In this document: positions 32,372 through 43,619 of the stretch, piece after piece
How the letters are laid out: each line of letters starts with the position of its first letter
Position numbering within the stretch: position 1 is the stretch's first letter
Assembly (NCBI RefSeq): GCF_033958435.1
Contig: NC_134137.1
Coordinates: forward strand, 105,534,501 to 105,598,500
DNA from: Carettochelys insculpta
Lineage: Eukaryota > Chordata > Testudines > Carettochelyidae
Direction of reading: 5' to 3'
Length of the DNA: 64,000 nt
Made by a program: the position numbers and the translations under genes
Notes under the pieces: model-generated
Told to the model about the DNA's origin: nothing
What the model saw: only the letters and a program-made list of their open reading frames with translations
Databases searched by the model: none

Positions 32372-32974
32372 CGGGAGAACCCTACACCATCCCTCATCCT
32401 GAGAGCACCCCCCGCAGCCCTCGGAGGTGCCCAGACGCCACCCCACACAACGTGCCGTCTGGGCCACGGCCGGAGGGCCTCCCGCCTGGCCAAGGACCCA
32501 GCCAGCCAGGACCAGGCCAAGGGGGCCGAACAGCACCTGCAGCTCGCCCAGGCCGAGAAGGAGTGGCAGAGGGAAGCCTGGGAGAGGCTGTTGACTGTAC
32601 TTGAGGGCATTGGTCACACCCTCCGGGACCATGCAGCCAACCTTGCCCGCCTCCTGGCCCCCTCGGCAGCTCCCCCGCTGAGCCCACACCCTCTGCCCCC
32701 GCTGAGCCTGCCTCCCCCACTGAGTCCACCTCCCGCTGCCCCCACTGAGCCTGCACACTCCACCTCCGCTGAACCCGCACCCCCCACCCCCACCAAGCCC
32801 ACACCCTCCGCCCCCACCAGGCCCACTCTCCGGCATTACCTGCTGGTGCTACTCGCACCCTCTCCTCCCTGCCAGAGACCCCACACCCAGGGAGGCAGGG
32901 GATCCAGGGGCCAACGGGGCTCGCGGCCCACCACCCCTGCCCCAGAAGGAGCACCCTGCCCTCCTCCAAGTTAG
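32372..32974 (+). CDS. Harbinger III SANT gene, exon 2 (coiled-coil, Pro-rich tail)
   Basis: Open frame with KGAEQHLQLAQAEKEWQREA, WERLLTVLEGIGHTLRDHAA and NLARLLAP, a helical segment matching exon 2 of copy IV (EQHLQLQERALAWCQEAWG). A long Pro/Ser/Thr run then leads to TAG at 32972. The CTCTCCACATAG acceptor before it is plausible. Probably a dimerisation or transposase-contact region, by analogy only. Confidence 0.5.
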   Translation, partial: RENPTPSLILRAPPAALGGAQTPPHTTCRLGHGRRASRLAKDPASQDQAKGAEQHLQLAQAEKEWQREAWERLLTVLEGIGHTLRDHAANLARLLAPSAAPPLSPHPLPPLSLPPPLSPPPAAPTEPAHSTSAEPAPPTPTKPTPSAPTRPTLRHYLLVLLAPSPPCQRPHTQGGRGSRGQRGSRPTTPAPEGAPCPPPS

Positions 32975-33099
32975 GTTCCCCCCATTCCCAAAAGTTTGGT
33001 TCCCCCCGCCCCCCCCCAAGTTAGCTTCCCACCCCCTGTACATAGTTAACAAGAATAGTGTAGATAAATGTTTATTTTAATGTTCACCACTCCATGCTG

Positions 33100-34494
33100 T
33101 GCTCCTCAGGGGGGTGGTGGGTGGTGGATGTGTGGGTGCGGTGCTGGTGGGGGTGGCAGGGACGGTGGGTGGCAGATGTACGTGGAATAGGGGTGTGCAT
33201 GCAGGTCAGAGGTGGCCATCTGCAAATGCCTGCCTGAGGGCTTCCTTGATGTGGTGGCTGTCCTGGTGGGCCTGGCAGATGGGAGCAGTGCCTGGCTCAT
33301 CATAGTTAGCGCCAGCCAGAGGGCCCCACCCAGGACATAGGCATCCCCCTTTTCCTCCACATTGTGAGGATGCAACAGGTGCCCACCACCTGGGGTATGT
33401 CGAGGATCCCGACCTCCAGCCACATGTGGAGGCACCTCCACTGCCCCTTTAGGCGCCCGAAGGCCCACTCCATGATGTTGCGGGCGTGGTTGAGGCGCTG
33501 ACTCAACGCCTCCCGGGTGGGGTCGAGGTGTCCCGTGTACGGCCTCCTGAGCTACGGGTGCAGGGGGTACGCCGCATCTGACACCATGCAGAGCGGCATG
33601 GGGACGTCCTCCGTCACCGGGATCTCCTGCTGGGAGATGAACGTGCCGGCCCCCATGCGCCGGCAGAGGCCGGAGTTCCAGAAGACCCGGGCATCGTGGG
33701 TGCGGCCAGCTGAGCCCACATAGATGTCGGTGAACCAGCCCCTCGCATCCACCAGGGCCTGGAGCACCACCTAGTGGTAGCCCTTCCTGTTGACGTACCG
33801 GCCGGCGCTGTGTGTCGGGGAGCAGATGGGGATGTACGTGCCATCCAAAGCGCTGATGCAGTTCAGAAAGCCCAGGTCCTGGAAACCAGCAACAGTGTTG
33901 TCCAGATGCCCCAGGCAGATGACCCTATGGAGCAGCATCACGTTGATGGCACTGATGACCTGCAGGAGGGGGAGAGGGACATGTGCTCTAGTGCAGGTGG
34001 CAGGCCATCTCCCCACCGCCTCGGGCCCATTCTGCCCCCTCCCATCCAGCCCCCGCCCCCACTCCCATCTGGCCCCTGCCCCATCCAGCCGCCTGCCCCC
34101 CTCCCATCTGGCCCTTTGAAGCGGTGGGTTCCCCTCACCCCAGCCCCCCACCCACCCATGGGGGACGCGTGACCCAGCCCCACCTTACCTCCATAAGTAC
34201 TGCTCTGATGGTGGCCTTGCCCACCCCAAACTGCTGTCCCATGGAGCAGTAGGAGTCCGGGGTGGCCAGCTTCCAGATGGTGATCGTGACCTGCTTCTCC
34301 AGGGTGAGGGCTGGCCACATGCAGGTGTCCTGGTGCCGGAGTGCGGGGGCGAGCCAGTGGCAGATCTCCTTGAAGGTCTGCCTCGACATGTGGAAGGTCC
34401 ACAGCCACCTTTCCTCACCCACTCCCCCAGCACCAGGCGCTCCCACCAGTTGGTGCTGCTGGGGTGGGTCCAGAGGCGTCGGGGGCAATCTCAT
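33100..34494 (-). pseudogene. Harbinger III DDE transposase pseudogene
   Basis: Minus strand exon 1 has FHMSRQTFKEICHWLAPALR, IWKLATPDSYCSMGQQFGVG and KATIRAVLMEV, then a GTAAGG donor. The intron is 33960-34188. Exon 2 starts VISAINVMLLHRV and carries SALDGTYI (first D), a TAG at 33771-33773, AGRTHDARVF (second D), a TAG at 33552-33554, and IMEWAFGRLKGQWRC (E). A frame change lies near 33370. A minus-strand AATAAA is at 33071-33076. The catalytic residues survive, but the reading frame does not. Confidence 0.85.
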
Positions 34495-35204
34495 CCAGGG
34501 GGACCGCCCAGCTACCCAATGAGATCAGGTGCAGCTGCAGCGATGGTGCACAGCACTGCCAGTAGGGTTTCCATAATGAGGGTGTCTTCCTGTGGGAGCT
34601 GTCGCTGTGCCTCCTTTGTGGGCATGGGTGGGCTCTGCCAGGTTGGGAAAGGCTGGGCAGCACTCGGCTTTTGCAGAGGGGAGGGTGGAGGGAGGGGCCC
34701 TTTAAAGTGGGCGCCTGGCTAAGGCCCTGGAAAGGCTTGTCGGCCATGGGACCCCATCCGCGGCATTTCTTGCCTCCCTTCTTTCGAAAGAGGGCTTGGA
34801 GCCGCGTGGACGCTCTCCTTCAAAAGACCTGCGGCGGCACTTCGAAAGAGCGCATCAAAATGCCGATCTGATAATGGCGTCGGGTGCTCCCTTTTGACGG
34901 CCACTATTTCAGTCACTGAACTTTAATTTTCGCCCTTTCGAAAGGGTGCTCACATGTAGACTCAGCTTTTCTGTTCTCCTTTACTGTTGCTTAAAAAAGA
35001 TGGGTCAGTGAGTACACTTAACGTTTATCTGCTGCTCTGATAATTTCTACAGTGTTACTGGTATTCCCAACTATATACATTTTTCTGAAGTTGATAGACT
35101 CTATCAGGATAGAAAAAATTTTTAAAATGTACTATTCCACCTTGGTTTCAGAAGAAAAAATAGGTCTTATATAATGCCTGTTTCGAAAACCTTGATATTA
35201 ATAC

Positions 35205-35870
35205 ATTCATCACTCGTTAAATGAGTACTTTACTTACGAGGACTTGCTAAAATGAGGGACACATATACCTACCTTTGTTCACTAGATGAGTGACCTCCCC
35301 TCCACTAATACAAGCCTTACCCCACTACCCACAGTCCCAACCCATGGCAGCCTTAACTCCCCCACCTGCCCCACAGCCCCAACTCGCTGCAGCCTGAAAC
35401 CCTGCTGGCCTCACAGATCCAACCTGCTGCAGCCTTAACCCCGCAACCCGCTGCCCCATGGACCCAATCTGCAGTAGCCTGAACCCTCCCCCCACCTGCC
35501 CCACGGACCCAACCCACCACAGCCTTAACATCCTGCCCTCCCCATGGACCCATCCCACCACAGCCTTGACCCCCTCCACGCCCCACAGACACCACCCGCC
35601 CCCTGGTTTTAACCCTCCCTCCTGCTCATGGCCCCAAACTGTCCCCAGACTGTAACCCTCTCCAACCCCTCCCACCCCCCGCATCACAATGTTCACTCAC
35701 CTTTCAAAAGCAGCGCTACATGCTGCACTCCTTCGCCAAATTAGGAGCACTTAGAAGGAATCAGAGACTTTTACATGTATTTTAATGGGAATTTAGTGTT
35801 CCTCTTACGAGTTTTCGCCATGAGCAGAAAGTTAGGAAACAATTGTGCTCATATAGCAAGGGATGAGTAT
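35205..35870. repeat. Unclassified repeat with C-rich minisatellite
   Basis: Roughly 35330-35690 is a tandem array of about 35-45 bp units (ACCTGCCCCACGGACCCAAC then CCACCACAGCCTTAAC). It is embedded between CACTCGTTAAATGAG on the left and CTCATATAGCAAGGGATGAG on the right, which could be weak inverted ends of a transposon. Open frames across it are artefacts. Confidence 0.45.
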
Positions 35871-36016
35871 ATTTCCATAATGTAGTTATTTTAATACATT
35901 TGGTGATTTTGAATGATGAAAATATTAAATTTAGTAAAGTGACACTGCACTGTTATTTGTTTTACTATTCTGACATGAACAATACAAGCACAAAGCAAGA
36001 GGAACTTTATATCTAC

Positions 36017-36101
36017 CTTAAATGTAGGAGAAAGATAATTTTTCAGAAACCAAAATTTAACTGGTGTCTTGGTATGACGCAGAACAGAAAGCATCATAAC
36101 T
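36017..36101 (-). CDS. UGGT2: UGGT2 exon, [17 protein letters not shown] block
   Basis: An 85-bp exon (1 base plus 28 codons). The acceptor is ...CTCCACAG and the donor AAG|GTAGAT. The translation [19 protein letters not shown] followed by KNYLSPTFK is one of the most conserved parts of the GT24 fold. It sits only 687 bases from the preceding exon, the shortest intron in the window. It joins [10 protein letters not shown] in phase 0. Confidence 0.95.
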
Positions 36102-36788
36102 CTGTGGAGAGATAAGTCTATTATAAACAAATCAATGTATTCATGAAGTCATATTTCAACCATAACATCAAAAGGGTTTTATAGTTTTAAGTCTCATTAT
36201 ACATTAGAAAAAAAAACTTGCAGCAAACTTGTTTTTATTTATGATTCTTGCTAATACCATTTTAAGCAAGGTTTAACTTCTATGATCATAAACTGCATTC
36301 TGGTATAGGTCTTTCTAGAATGCTTTTTAGACTGTTAAGAAAAACCACGCTGGCCAAACTTTACTTAAGCCACATTAAAAGGACCAGTGTTTAACTAAAC
36401 ATGGGTCTATTAAGAGGCTCTATTCTAAAGTACACACACATGTGATTGAAATGGGGCTGCTTTATAACAATTCATTCATAAACATTCTGTTAACTTGGTT
36501 ATTGGGACATTTACCCTATAACTATACTGTAAAAACAAACAAACAGGAAGGAGACAGAATGGCTCAAGATTAGCCATTTTTGACCTTTGATCTTTCACTT
36601 TGATCTCAGTTGTTGAACCCAGAATAAATTTAATCCTTCCCACATACATTTTTTTCCTATGCCATGATATTACTTATACTATTTTCTTGAAAGGAAGAAC
36701 CATACTTCCCAAAAACTGTTTTACTTTTTGATGAACTTTTAAAACACTCCCATTATATTCCTAAAGTTCTCCTTTTTGCTTAAATTAC
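36102..36788. other. Short UGGT2 intron, nothing recognised
   Basis: 687 bp of AT-rich sequence, free of recognisable repeats. Confidence 0.5.
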
Positions 36789-36887
36789 CTTAAAAAGCGT
36801 TCATATAAATGACCTGATGCAACCGAAAAAATATTTAGAACATCTTTTTTCTTCTCTTTTTCTTCTGCTTGAGTGTCTCCTGAAACA
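36789..36887 (-). CDS. UGGT2: UGGT2 exon, start of the GT24 glucosyltransferase domain
   Basis: A 99-bp exon. Of two possible AG acceptors, only TTTTTAAG|TGTTTC keeps the frame from the previous exon. It encodes a lysine/glutamate-rich linker and then DVLNIFSVASGHLYERFL, the conserved start of the GT24 catalytic domain. The donor is TTAAG|GTAATT. The arginine codon is split across the next junction. Confidence 0.93.
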
Positions 36888-36937
36888 CTTAAAAATAAAT
36901 ATCTGTTACAGGCTCTGTAACTAGTCAGAAAGACAAA

Positions 36938-37373
36938 GGCTGTGTCTACACATGCCCCGCCTTTTTGGAAGGAGCATATAAATGACATGGATCGGAACTG
37001 TTTAATGAGGCACTGATATGAATATTCAGTGTCTCATTAGCATAATGGCCACCTGTTGCACTTCAAAAGTACTGCTCTCAAAACACAAACTGGACATGTA
37101 GACAAGGGTGCTTCGAAATAAGCCTTGGACTTCGAAATTCCCTTATTCCCAAAAGAAATTTGGAGTAAGAGAATTTCAAAGTCTGGGGCTTATTTAGAAG
37201 CACCTGCACCTACACAGCCAGTTTGCATTTCAAAAGCAGCACTTTCAAAGCACGACTGGCCACCATTATGATAGTGAGGTGCTGAATATTTACAACAGCA
37301 CCTCATTAAACAGTTCTGATCCTTTTCATTTACGCTTCCCTACCGAAAGGGAGGGGCACGTGTAGACACGGCC
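36938..37373. mobile_element. Harbinger hairpin MITE (copy e)
   Basis: Palindrome with ends GGCTGTGTCTACACATGCCC and (reverse complement) GGCCGTGTCTACACGTGCCC, flanked by AAA at 36935-36937 and 37374-37376. The left end lies only 51 bp upstream of the 5' end of the UGGT2 exon at 36789-36887, close to its acceptor and branch-point region. Confidence 0.82.
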
Positions 37374-37376
37374 AAA

Positions 37377-38811
37377 TAGCCCACAAAGCCACACAGAGTC
37401 AAAGAGCCACACAAAGAACTGCATTAATAGCAGGGTTATAAATTGACAGAATGGTAAGCAATGATTACTATACAAGTTCAGCTCTGCTCTCATCTTTTGC
37501 ATTTGCACTGCAATACAGTCTTTAAAATTACATGTCAGCGTAACTATTTTTTCACAACACCCAGTGAATTTTCTTTTCAATGCACAGTGAATGAGACAGA
37601 GTGAGTGTGCATGAGTGTAAGACTTGTTTTTATAAACATTGCTCAGGAAGTGGATCACAGGATCTTACACTAACCACCATCCATCTAGTCTCCTGGAAGC
37701 TCAAATGTGCTCTTGATTAAGCCTTTTAAATTTTTAACGTATTGCTATATTACAAGTAGAAATTAGACTATGTGCCAAGGCGTAATGAGGCAGAGTGGCT
37801 GCCGACAAACTCAGAGGTGGAGGAACCTCTCCCATAGCCCTGGTAGGTGGAGGTAAGCCCAACTCTGCCTTCCTGCCGGAAGCCGGAGCAGGAGGAACAG
37901 GAAATATAAAAGGCAGGCCCAGGTGTTCAGTTGAAGCCCAGTCGATGGAGGAGCCAGACACCTTTTCTGAGCTCCTGAAGTGGAAACAAGGAACCAAGGA
38001 CTGGCCAGGCCTGCCAGGATCATTGATGAACCCAGATCCAGAGTAGGTGGAAGCCCTGATGGAGTCTCCATTTCCCAATGACCCCGAGGACCTATTACCA
38101 AGTCAGGTATATCCAGAATGGAAGTTAGGAAGTAGTTTAGGAGTAGCTGACTCTGGTCTGGCTGAAATAGTGCCTGTGAACGAGTCAGCGCAGTGGTCAG
38201 AATCCCCACTGATCCAGAGTCAGATTGCTCCGCCACTGTTAGGGCCCTGGGCTGGGGCACAATGGAGCAGGTGGGTCTGCATACCCCACTGCCAAAGCAG
38301 TCTTGCTCCTTTTCCTAGGCAAAAATGCTTGCACTTGTCAGTTCTTCATAGAGCTAGAAGACCTGAACTGTTTTCTGCGCCATCCTGAATTAGGGCCTGG
38401 TCTTACTGACTGTCTAAAGGTTCAACCCAAATCTAGGCCTGAGCTCCTAAACTAACCGCCCCCACCCAGAGCCTGGACTGACTGTTCAGGCTGAGCAGAG
38501 GTTCCAGCTCCCCTGTCCTGACCTTGTGTTTGTGGGCTGGTCCCTGGCCAGAGGACTGTAGTCAGAACATCAGTCACCTGTCTGATTCCATGTGTTAAGC
38601 CCCCAAGTGTGCAGTGAGGTGGTGCAGCTGCTCTGAGGTGGAGCCACATTCCAACCAGACCGCACCAGCATAAGACACAAATCTACAGAATCCCTGTTTC
38701 ATTCTCTACAATACAATACCCACTATGCACCATATACTTGTACACTGAATCATGAAGACAGGAATGGGGATATCCTGCAGAAAATATGGGGCTATAATCA
38801 CATACTATGGC
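37377..38811. other. UGGT2 intron with a possible LTR-like block
   Basis: Mostly unassigned. At 37790-38660 a GC-richer block has a TATA-like AATATAAAAGG at 37902-37912 followed by CAGGCCCAGGTGTTCAG, reminiscent of a retroelement promoter. No terminal repeats or coding motifs were found. Confidence 0.25.
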
Positions 38812-39218
38812 CCCTTTATGTCTCGAGAGATGGTGGTTAGCAGCAGCAGCAGTGAGGACACATGGGCAGTATTTGAGTCTGCAGCTTCTCTCGTGGCTTA
38901 TCTGTCCAATATTGCATTTGCATGGTCAATTGTAATAACTGTATGTCAGTCTATTTCCGAATTCCTGAGTCTGAGAGTTTTTCCTTCTAAAACAAAGTTC
39001 TTTTGTGTGGCTTGCATGTATATTATTGAAGGGTGATGTGCCCTACCGTAGCAATTGTCACCAGGTATTTCGTTCTGATGATGTAGATTCCCAGGATGTT
39101 GAATCAATGTTGAATTTTTTCATGGCATTTTTGCATGTATCCTTGAATCTTAGCTTTTGGTCTTCCTCTTGTTCTCAACCCACATGATAGTTCACTGAAG
39201 ATTTCTTTGGGAAGATGT
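38812..39218 (-). repeat. Non-CR1 LINE, 3' part (left of the nested CR1)
   Basis: Reverse complement of the sequence at 52200-52625 (for example CATCTTCCCAAAGAAATC and GATTTCTTTGGGAAGATG). It continues the ORF2 tail that breaks off at 43620 on the other side of the CR1. The LINE's RT has the RYADDAALVAH / LNSFHLR.L.RI / RRLRWLGHV pattern of a clade I cannot name with certainty. Confidence 0.7.
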
Positions 39219-39599
39219 TGGAGTTTAAGAGGGAGAGCAAGAGATCCTGCCGCAGCAGAAGCTACCAGGTGAGAGCGCTGGCTTTTGGGGTGAGTGAGTG
39301 TGCTTAACTGTTTGAATCTGTTTGAATTTGAACTGCCATTTTGATTTCAGGTGGGTCAGTTTCAGTTTCAGTTTCTGTGGCAGCTGGGACTGCCTGCCTG
39401 ACCTTTGTTCCCTTGATTGGCCTTCCCCTGTGTGACTCACAGGCGGAGGGTCTGACCCAGGCCAGAAGGTTTTAAAAGCCAGAGGCAAGGGCGACCAGGG
39501 GAGTGAAGCGGACAGGGAGCTGCAGACAGGGGAGTTGGACAGAGGGAGGCCTACGATGGTTAGGAAGACCCACAACACCTGCCACCACTACTGCTGCCT

Positions 39600-40620
39600 C
39601 CTCCACCTGTGCCTGTAGCCAGACAGACTGCCTGACTATGGATGCCTCTACCCAGATCCTGGTGTGGCTTTGCAGGGACTGTAGCTTGCAATTCCCACTC
39701 ACTGATATCCACGCTGGGGGGGGACCATCCAGTGTGAAAGGTGCCTGCTGGTGGAATCTCTCAGGCAGCGGGTATTAGAGCTACAGGAGGAGGTAGCCAG
39801 GTTGAGGAGTATCCCACTCCGTGAGCAGTTCCTGGATAGTATTCATGTGGAGACAGCGGAGGTAACTGTCCCAGCACACAGCACAGCTGATAAACCACTG
39901 CTGGAGGAGGAGACAGATCAGGGTGGACACTGGCAGCTTGTTACTTCAGGCAGCAGGCAATGTTCCACCCCTGCTCAGAACCCTCCCACTGTGGTACTAG
40001 GAAACCGTTATGCTGTACTTGATACAGGAGACAAAGGATCGCCCCGTACAGCAGAGGAGAAGCCTCGCACCCCCAAGGCTGGGAAGTCTGCTGCCACCAC
40101 TGCGAGGAGGAAACGTAGAGTAGTGGTGGTTGGGGACTCTCTTCTGAGGGGGACGGAGGCGCCCATCTGTCGCCCTGACATTTCATCTCAGGAGGTGTGC
40201 TGCCTGCCTGGGGCCCGTATCCGAGACGTTACAGAGGCATTGTCGAGGATTATCAGGCCCTCTGACTACTATCCCATGCTTCTCATCCATGTGGGCACTA
40301 ATGATACCGTGAGGTATGATGCTGAGCAGGTCAAGAGTGACTTCAGGGCTCTGGGGACGTGGGTGAAGGAGTCTGGGGTGCAGGTGGTATTCTCTTCAAT
40401 CCTGCCTGTCAGGGGTAGGGGCCCAGGCAGAGACAGGTGCATCCTAGAGGTGAATGCCTGGCTTCGAAGATGGTGTCACCAGGAAGGCTTTGGCTTCCTT
40501 GACCACGGGATGCTATTCCAGGAAGGACTGCAAGGCAGAGATGGCGTTCACCTTTCAAGGAGGGGAAAGACCATATTTGGACACAGACTGGCTAACCTAG
40601 TGAGGAGGGCTTTAAACTAG
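39600..40620 (+). pseudogene. CR1 ORF1 (zinc-knuckle + SGNH esterase), frameshifted
   Basis: The first part has CRDC, and after a one-base slip in a G8 run (39716-39723) CERC, the paired cysteines of the CR1 ORF1 zinc finger. A coiled coil follows (ESLRQRVLELQEEVARLRS), then an SGNH-type esterase: VVVVGDSLLRGTE (GDS), LLIHVGTNDT (GTND) and DGVHLSRRGK (D-x-x-H). 39751-40620 is one open frame ending at TAG. The esterase residues are intact; only the N-terminal join is broken. Confidence 0.85.
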
Positions 40621-40825
40621 GTTCGACGGGGGCAGGGGAGCAAAGCCCACAGGTAAGTGGAGAACATGGAAACCTGGGTGGTAGGTCAGAAATGGGAGGC
40701 AGCATGGGCAACAATGTCAGAGTAAAAAGAGTGTCAGGGCAAAACAGGGAGGCAAGATCAAATCAATATCTTAGATGCCTGTATACAAATGCAAGAAGTA
40801 TGTGTAATAAGCAGGAAGAACTGAA

Positions 40826-41325
40826 ATGCTAATAAATAAATATAACTATGACATCGTTGGCATCATGGAAACTTGGTGGGATAATACACATGATTGGAAT
40901 GTGGGTATTGAAGGGTACAGCCTGCTTAGGAAGGACAGACAGGGAAGAAAGGGGGGAGGTGTTGCCTTATATATTAAAAATGTACACACTTGGACTGAGC
41001 TGGAGATGGACGTAGGAGATGGACGTGTTGAGAGTCTCTGGGTTAGACTAAGAGGGGCAAAAAACAAGGGTGATGTCCTGCTAGGCGTCTACTACAGGCC
41101 GCCTAGCCAGGTGGAAGAGGCGGATGAGGCTTTTTTTAAACAACTAACAAAGTCAAGCAGGGCCCCAGATTTGGTGGTGATGGGGGACTTCAGCTATCCA
41201 GATATATGTTGGGAAACTAATACAGCGAGGCACAGACTATCCAGTAAGTTCTTGGATTGTATTGGAGAAAATTTTTTATTCCAAAAGGTTGAAAAAGCTA
41301 CTGGTGGGAAGCTGTTTTAGATTTG
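40826..41325 (+). pseudogene. CR1 ORF2, apurinic/apyrimidinic-type endonuclease
   Basis: Frame starts [20 protein letters not shown], with E in the MET(W)W position and [10 protein letters not shown]. The catalytic GDFN is changed to GDFS (in [14 protein letters not shown]). A frame change near 41318 leads into [13 protein letters not shown] and [10 protein letters not shown] (SDH motif). The domain is complete in outline but broken. Confidence 0.85.
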
Positions 41326-42051
41326 ATTTTGACAAATCGGGAGGAATTGGTAGAGAACTTGAAGGCGGAAGGCAGCTTGGGTGAAAGTGATCATGAAATC
41401 ACAGAGTTCACAATCCTAAGGAAGGGTAGAACAGAAAACAGCAAAATAGAGATAATGGATTTCAGGAGGGCAGATTTCGGTAAACTCAGAGAGCTGGTAG
41501 GTAAGGTCCCATGGGAAGCACAACTGAGGGGAAAAACAGCTGAAGAGAGTTGGAAGTTTTTCAAAGGGACATTATTAAGGGCCCAAAAGCAAGCTATCCT
41601 GCTGTGTAGGAAAGATAGAAAATATGAAAAAAGACAACCTTGGCTTAACCAGGAGATCTTGCATGATCTCAAATTAAAAAAGGAATTGTATAAAAAATGG
41701 AAACAAGGAAAAATTACAAAGGATGAATATAGGCAAACAACACAAGAATGCAGGAGAAAGATTAGAAAGGCTAAGGCACAAAATGAGCTCAAACTAGCTA
41801 CAGGCATAAAGGGAAACAAAAAGGCTTTTTATAAATATATTACAAACAAGAGGAAGACCAGGGACAGGGTAGGGCCATTGCTCAGTGAGGAGGGAGAAAC
41901 AGTAACAGGGAACTTGGAAATGGCAGAGATGCTTAATGACTTCTTTGTTTCGGTCTTCACTGAGAAGTCTGATGAAGGAATGCCCAACATAGTGAATGCT
42001 AGTGGGAAAGGGGTAGGGTTAGAAGTTGAAAAGAAAAAAGAACAAAGTTAA
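41323..42051 (+). pseudogene. CR1 ORF2, endonuclease end and linker
   Basis: Frame with [32 protein letters not shown], a Lys-rich [13 protein letters not shown] block and [16 protein letters not shown], the standard CR1 connector between endonuclease and RT. It ends at a stop caused by a slip in the A-run at about 42028-42045. The RT frame overlaps from 42026. Confidence 0.85.
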
Positions 42052-43525
42052 AAATCACTTAGAAAAATTAGATGTCTGCAAGTCACCAGGGCCTGATGAA
42101 ATGCACCCTAGAATACTCAAGGAGCTGATAGAGGAGGTATCTGAGCCCTTATCTATCATCTTTGGAAAATCATGGGATACAGGAGAGATTCCAGAAGACT
42201 GGAAAAGGGCAAATATAGTCCCCATGTATAAAAAGGGGAATAAGAATAACCCAGGAAACTACAGGCCAGTCAGCTTAATTTCTGTGCCAGGAAAGAAAAT
42301 GGAGCAGGTCATTAAAGAAATCATCTGCAAGCACTTGGAAGGTGGTAAGGTGATAGGGAACAGCCAGCACGCATTTGTAAAGAACAAATCATGTCAAACC
42401 AATCTGATAGCTTTCTTTGATAGGATAACAAGCCTTGGGGATAGGGGAAAAGCGGTAGATGTGGTATACCTAGACTTTAGTACAGCATTTGATACGGTCT
42501 CACATGATATTTTTATCAAAAAACTAGGCAAATACAATTTAGATGAGGCTACTATAAGGTGGGTGCATAACTTGCTGGATAACCATACTCAGAGAGTAGT
42601 TCTTAATGGTTCTCAATCCTGCTGGAAAAGTATAACAAGTGGGGTTCCGCAGGGGTCTGTTTTAGGACCGGTTCTGTTCAATATCTTCATCAACGATTTA
42701 GATATTGGCATAGAAAGTATGCTTATTACGTTTGCAGATAATACCAAGCTGGGAGGGGTTACAACTGCTTTGGAGGACAAGGTCATAATTCAAAATGATC
42801 TGGATAAATGGTCTGAGGCAAACAGGATGAAGTTTAATAAGGACAAATGCAAAGTGCTCCACTTGGGAAGGAACAATCAGTTTCACATATATAGAATGGG
42901 GAGAGACTGTCTAGGAATGACTACAGCAGAAAGGGATCTAGGGGTTATAGTGGACCACAAGCTAAATATGAGTCAACAGTGTGATGCTGTTGCAAAAAAA
43001 GCAAACATGATTCTAGGATGCATTAATAGGTGTGTTGTGAACAAGACACAAGAAGTCATTCTTCCGCTCTACTCTGCGCTGGTTAGGCCTCAGCTGGAGT
43101 ATTGTGTCAAGTTCTGGGCACTGCAGTTCAAAAAAGATGTGGAGAAACTAGAGAGGGTCCAGAAAAGAGCGATAAGAATGATTAAAGGTCTAGAGAATGC
43201 GACCTATGAAAAAAGGTTGAAAGAATTGGGCTTGTTTAGTTTGGAAAGGAGAAGATTGAGGGGAGACATGATAGCGGTTTTCAGGTATCTAAAAGGGAGT
43301 CATAAGGAGGAAGGAGAGAACTTGTTCTTCTTGGCCTCTGAGGATAGAACAAGAGGCAACGGGCTTAAACTGCAGCAACGGAGGTTTAGGTTGGACATTA
43401 GGAAAAAGTTCCTGACTGTCAGGGCGGTCAAACAGTGGAATAAATTGCCAAGGCAGGTTGTAGAATCTCCATCGCTGGATATATTTAAGAACAGGTTAGA
43501 TAGATGTCTGTCAGGGATGGTTTAG
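42026..43525 (+). pseudogene. CR1 ORF2, reverse transcriptase (FADN box)
   Basis: A 499-codon open frame with [42 protein letters not shown] (RT motif with D), [20 protein letters not shown] and then [13 protein letters not shown]1 RTs have FADD at this point, so the second catalytic aspartate is asparagine. The C-terminal [13 protein letters not shown] tail is complete and a 3'UTR follows. The long open frame shows that the copy is fairly young. Confidence 0.92.
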
Positions 43526-43619
43526 ATTGTACTTGGTCCTGCCATTGGGGCAGTGGGCTGGACTCGATGGCCTCTCGAGGTCCCTTCCAGTCCTAGTGTT
43601 CTATGGTTCTATGATTCTC

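Larger units (their letters stand above)
30910..34967. mobile_element. Harbinger III (4.06 kb, two-gene, decayed)
   Basis: Ends AGCTGCATCTGCATGCG and (reverse complement) AGCTGAGTCTACATGTG, with TTT at 30907-30909 and 34968-34970. It contains a two-exon SANT gene on plus and a two-exon transposase on minus, convergent, as in copy IV. The transposase has two stop codons and a frameshift, so this copy is older than IV. Confidence 0.88.
39219..43619 (+). mobile_element. Near full-length CR1 LINE (4.4 kb)
   Basis: Contains a GC-rich 5'UTR with TTTTAAAAGCC (39469-39479), ORF1, an endonuclease and a reverse transcriptase, and ends with the CR1 signature TTCTATGGTTCTATGATTCT. It interrupts an older minus-strand LINE: sequences on its two sides are contiguous in the copy at 52.2 kb except for about 12 missing bases. 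So it inserted with a small target deletion and no visible TSD. At least three frameshifts and a mutated RT box show that it is inactive. Confidence 0.9.

Noticed and set aside
35325..35696. 123-codon minus-strand Gly/Trp-rich frame
   Set aside because: Artefact of the C-rich tandem repeat.
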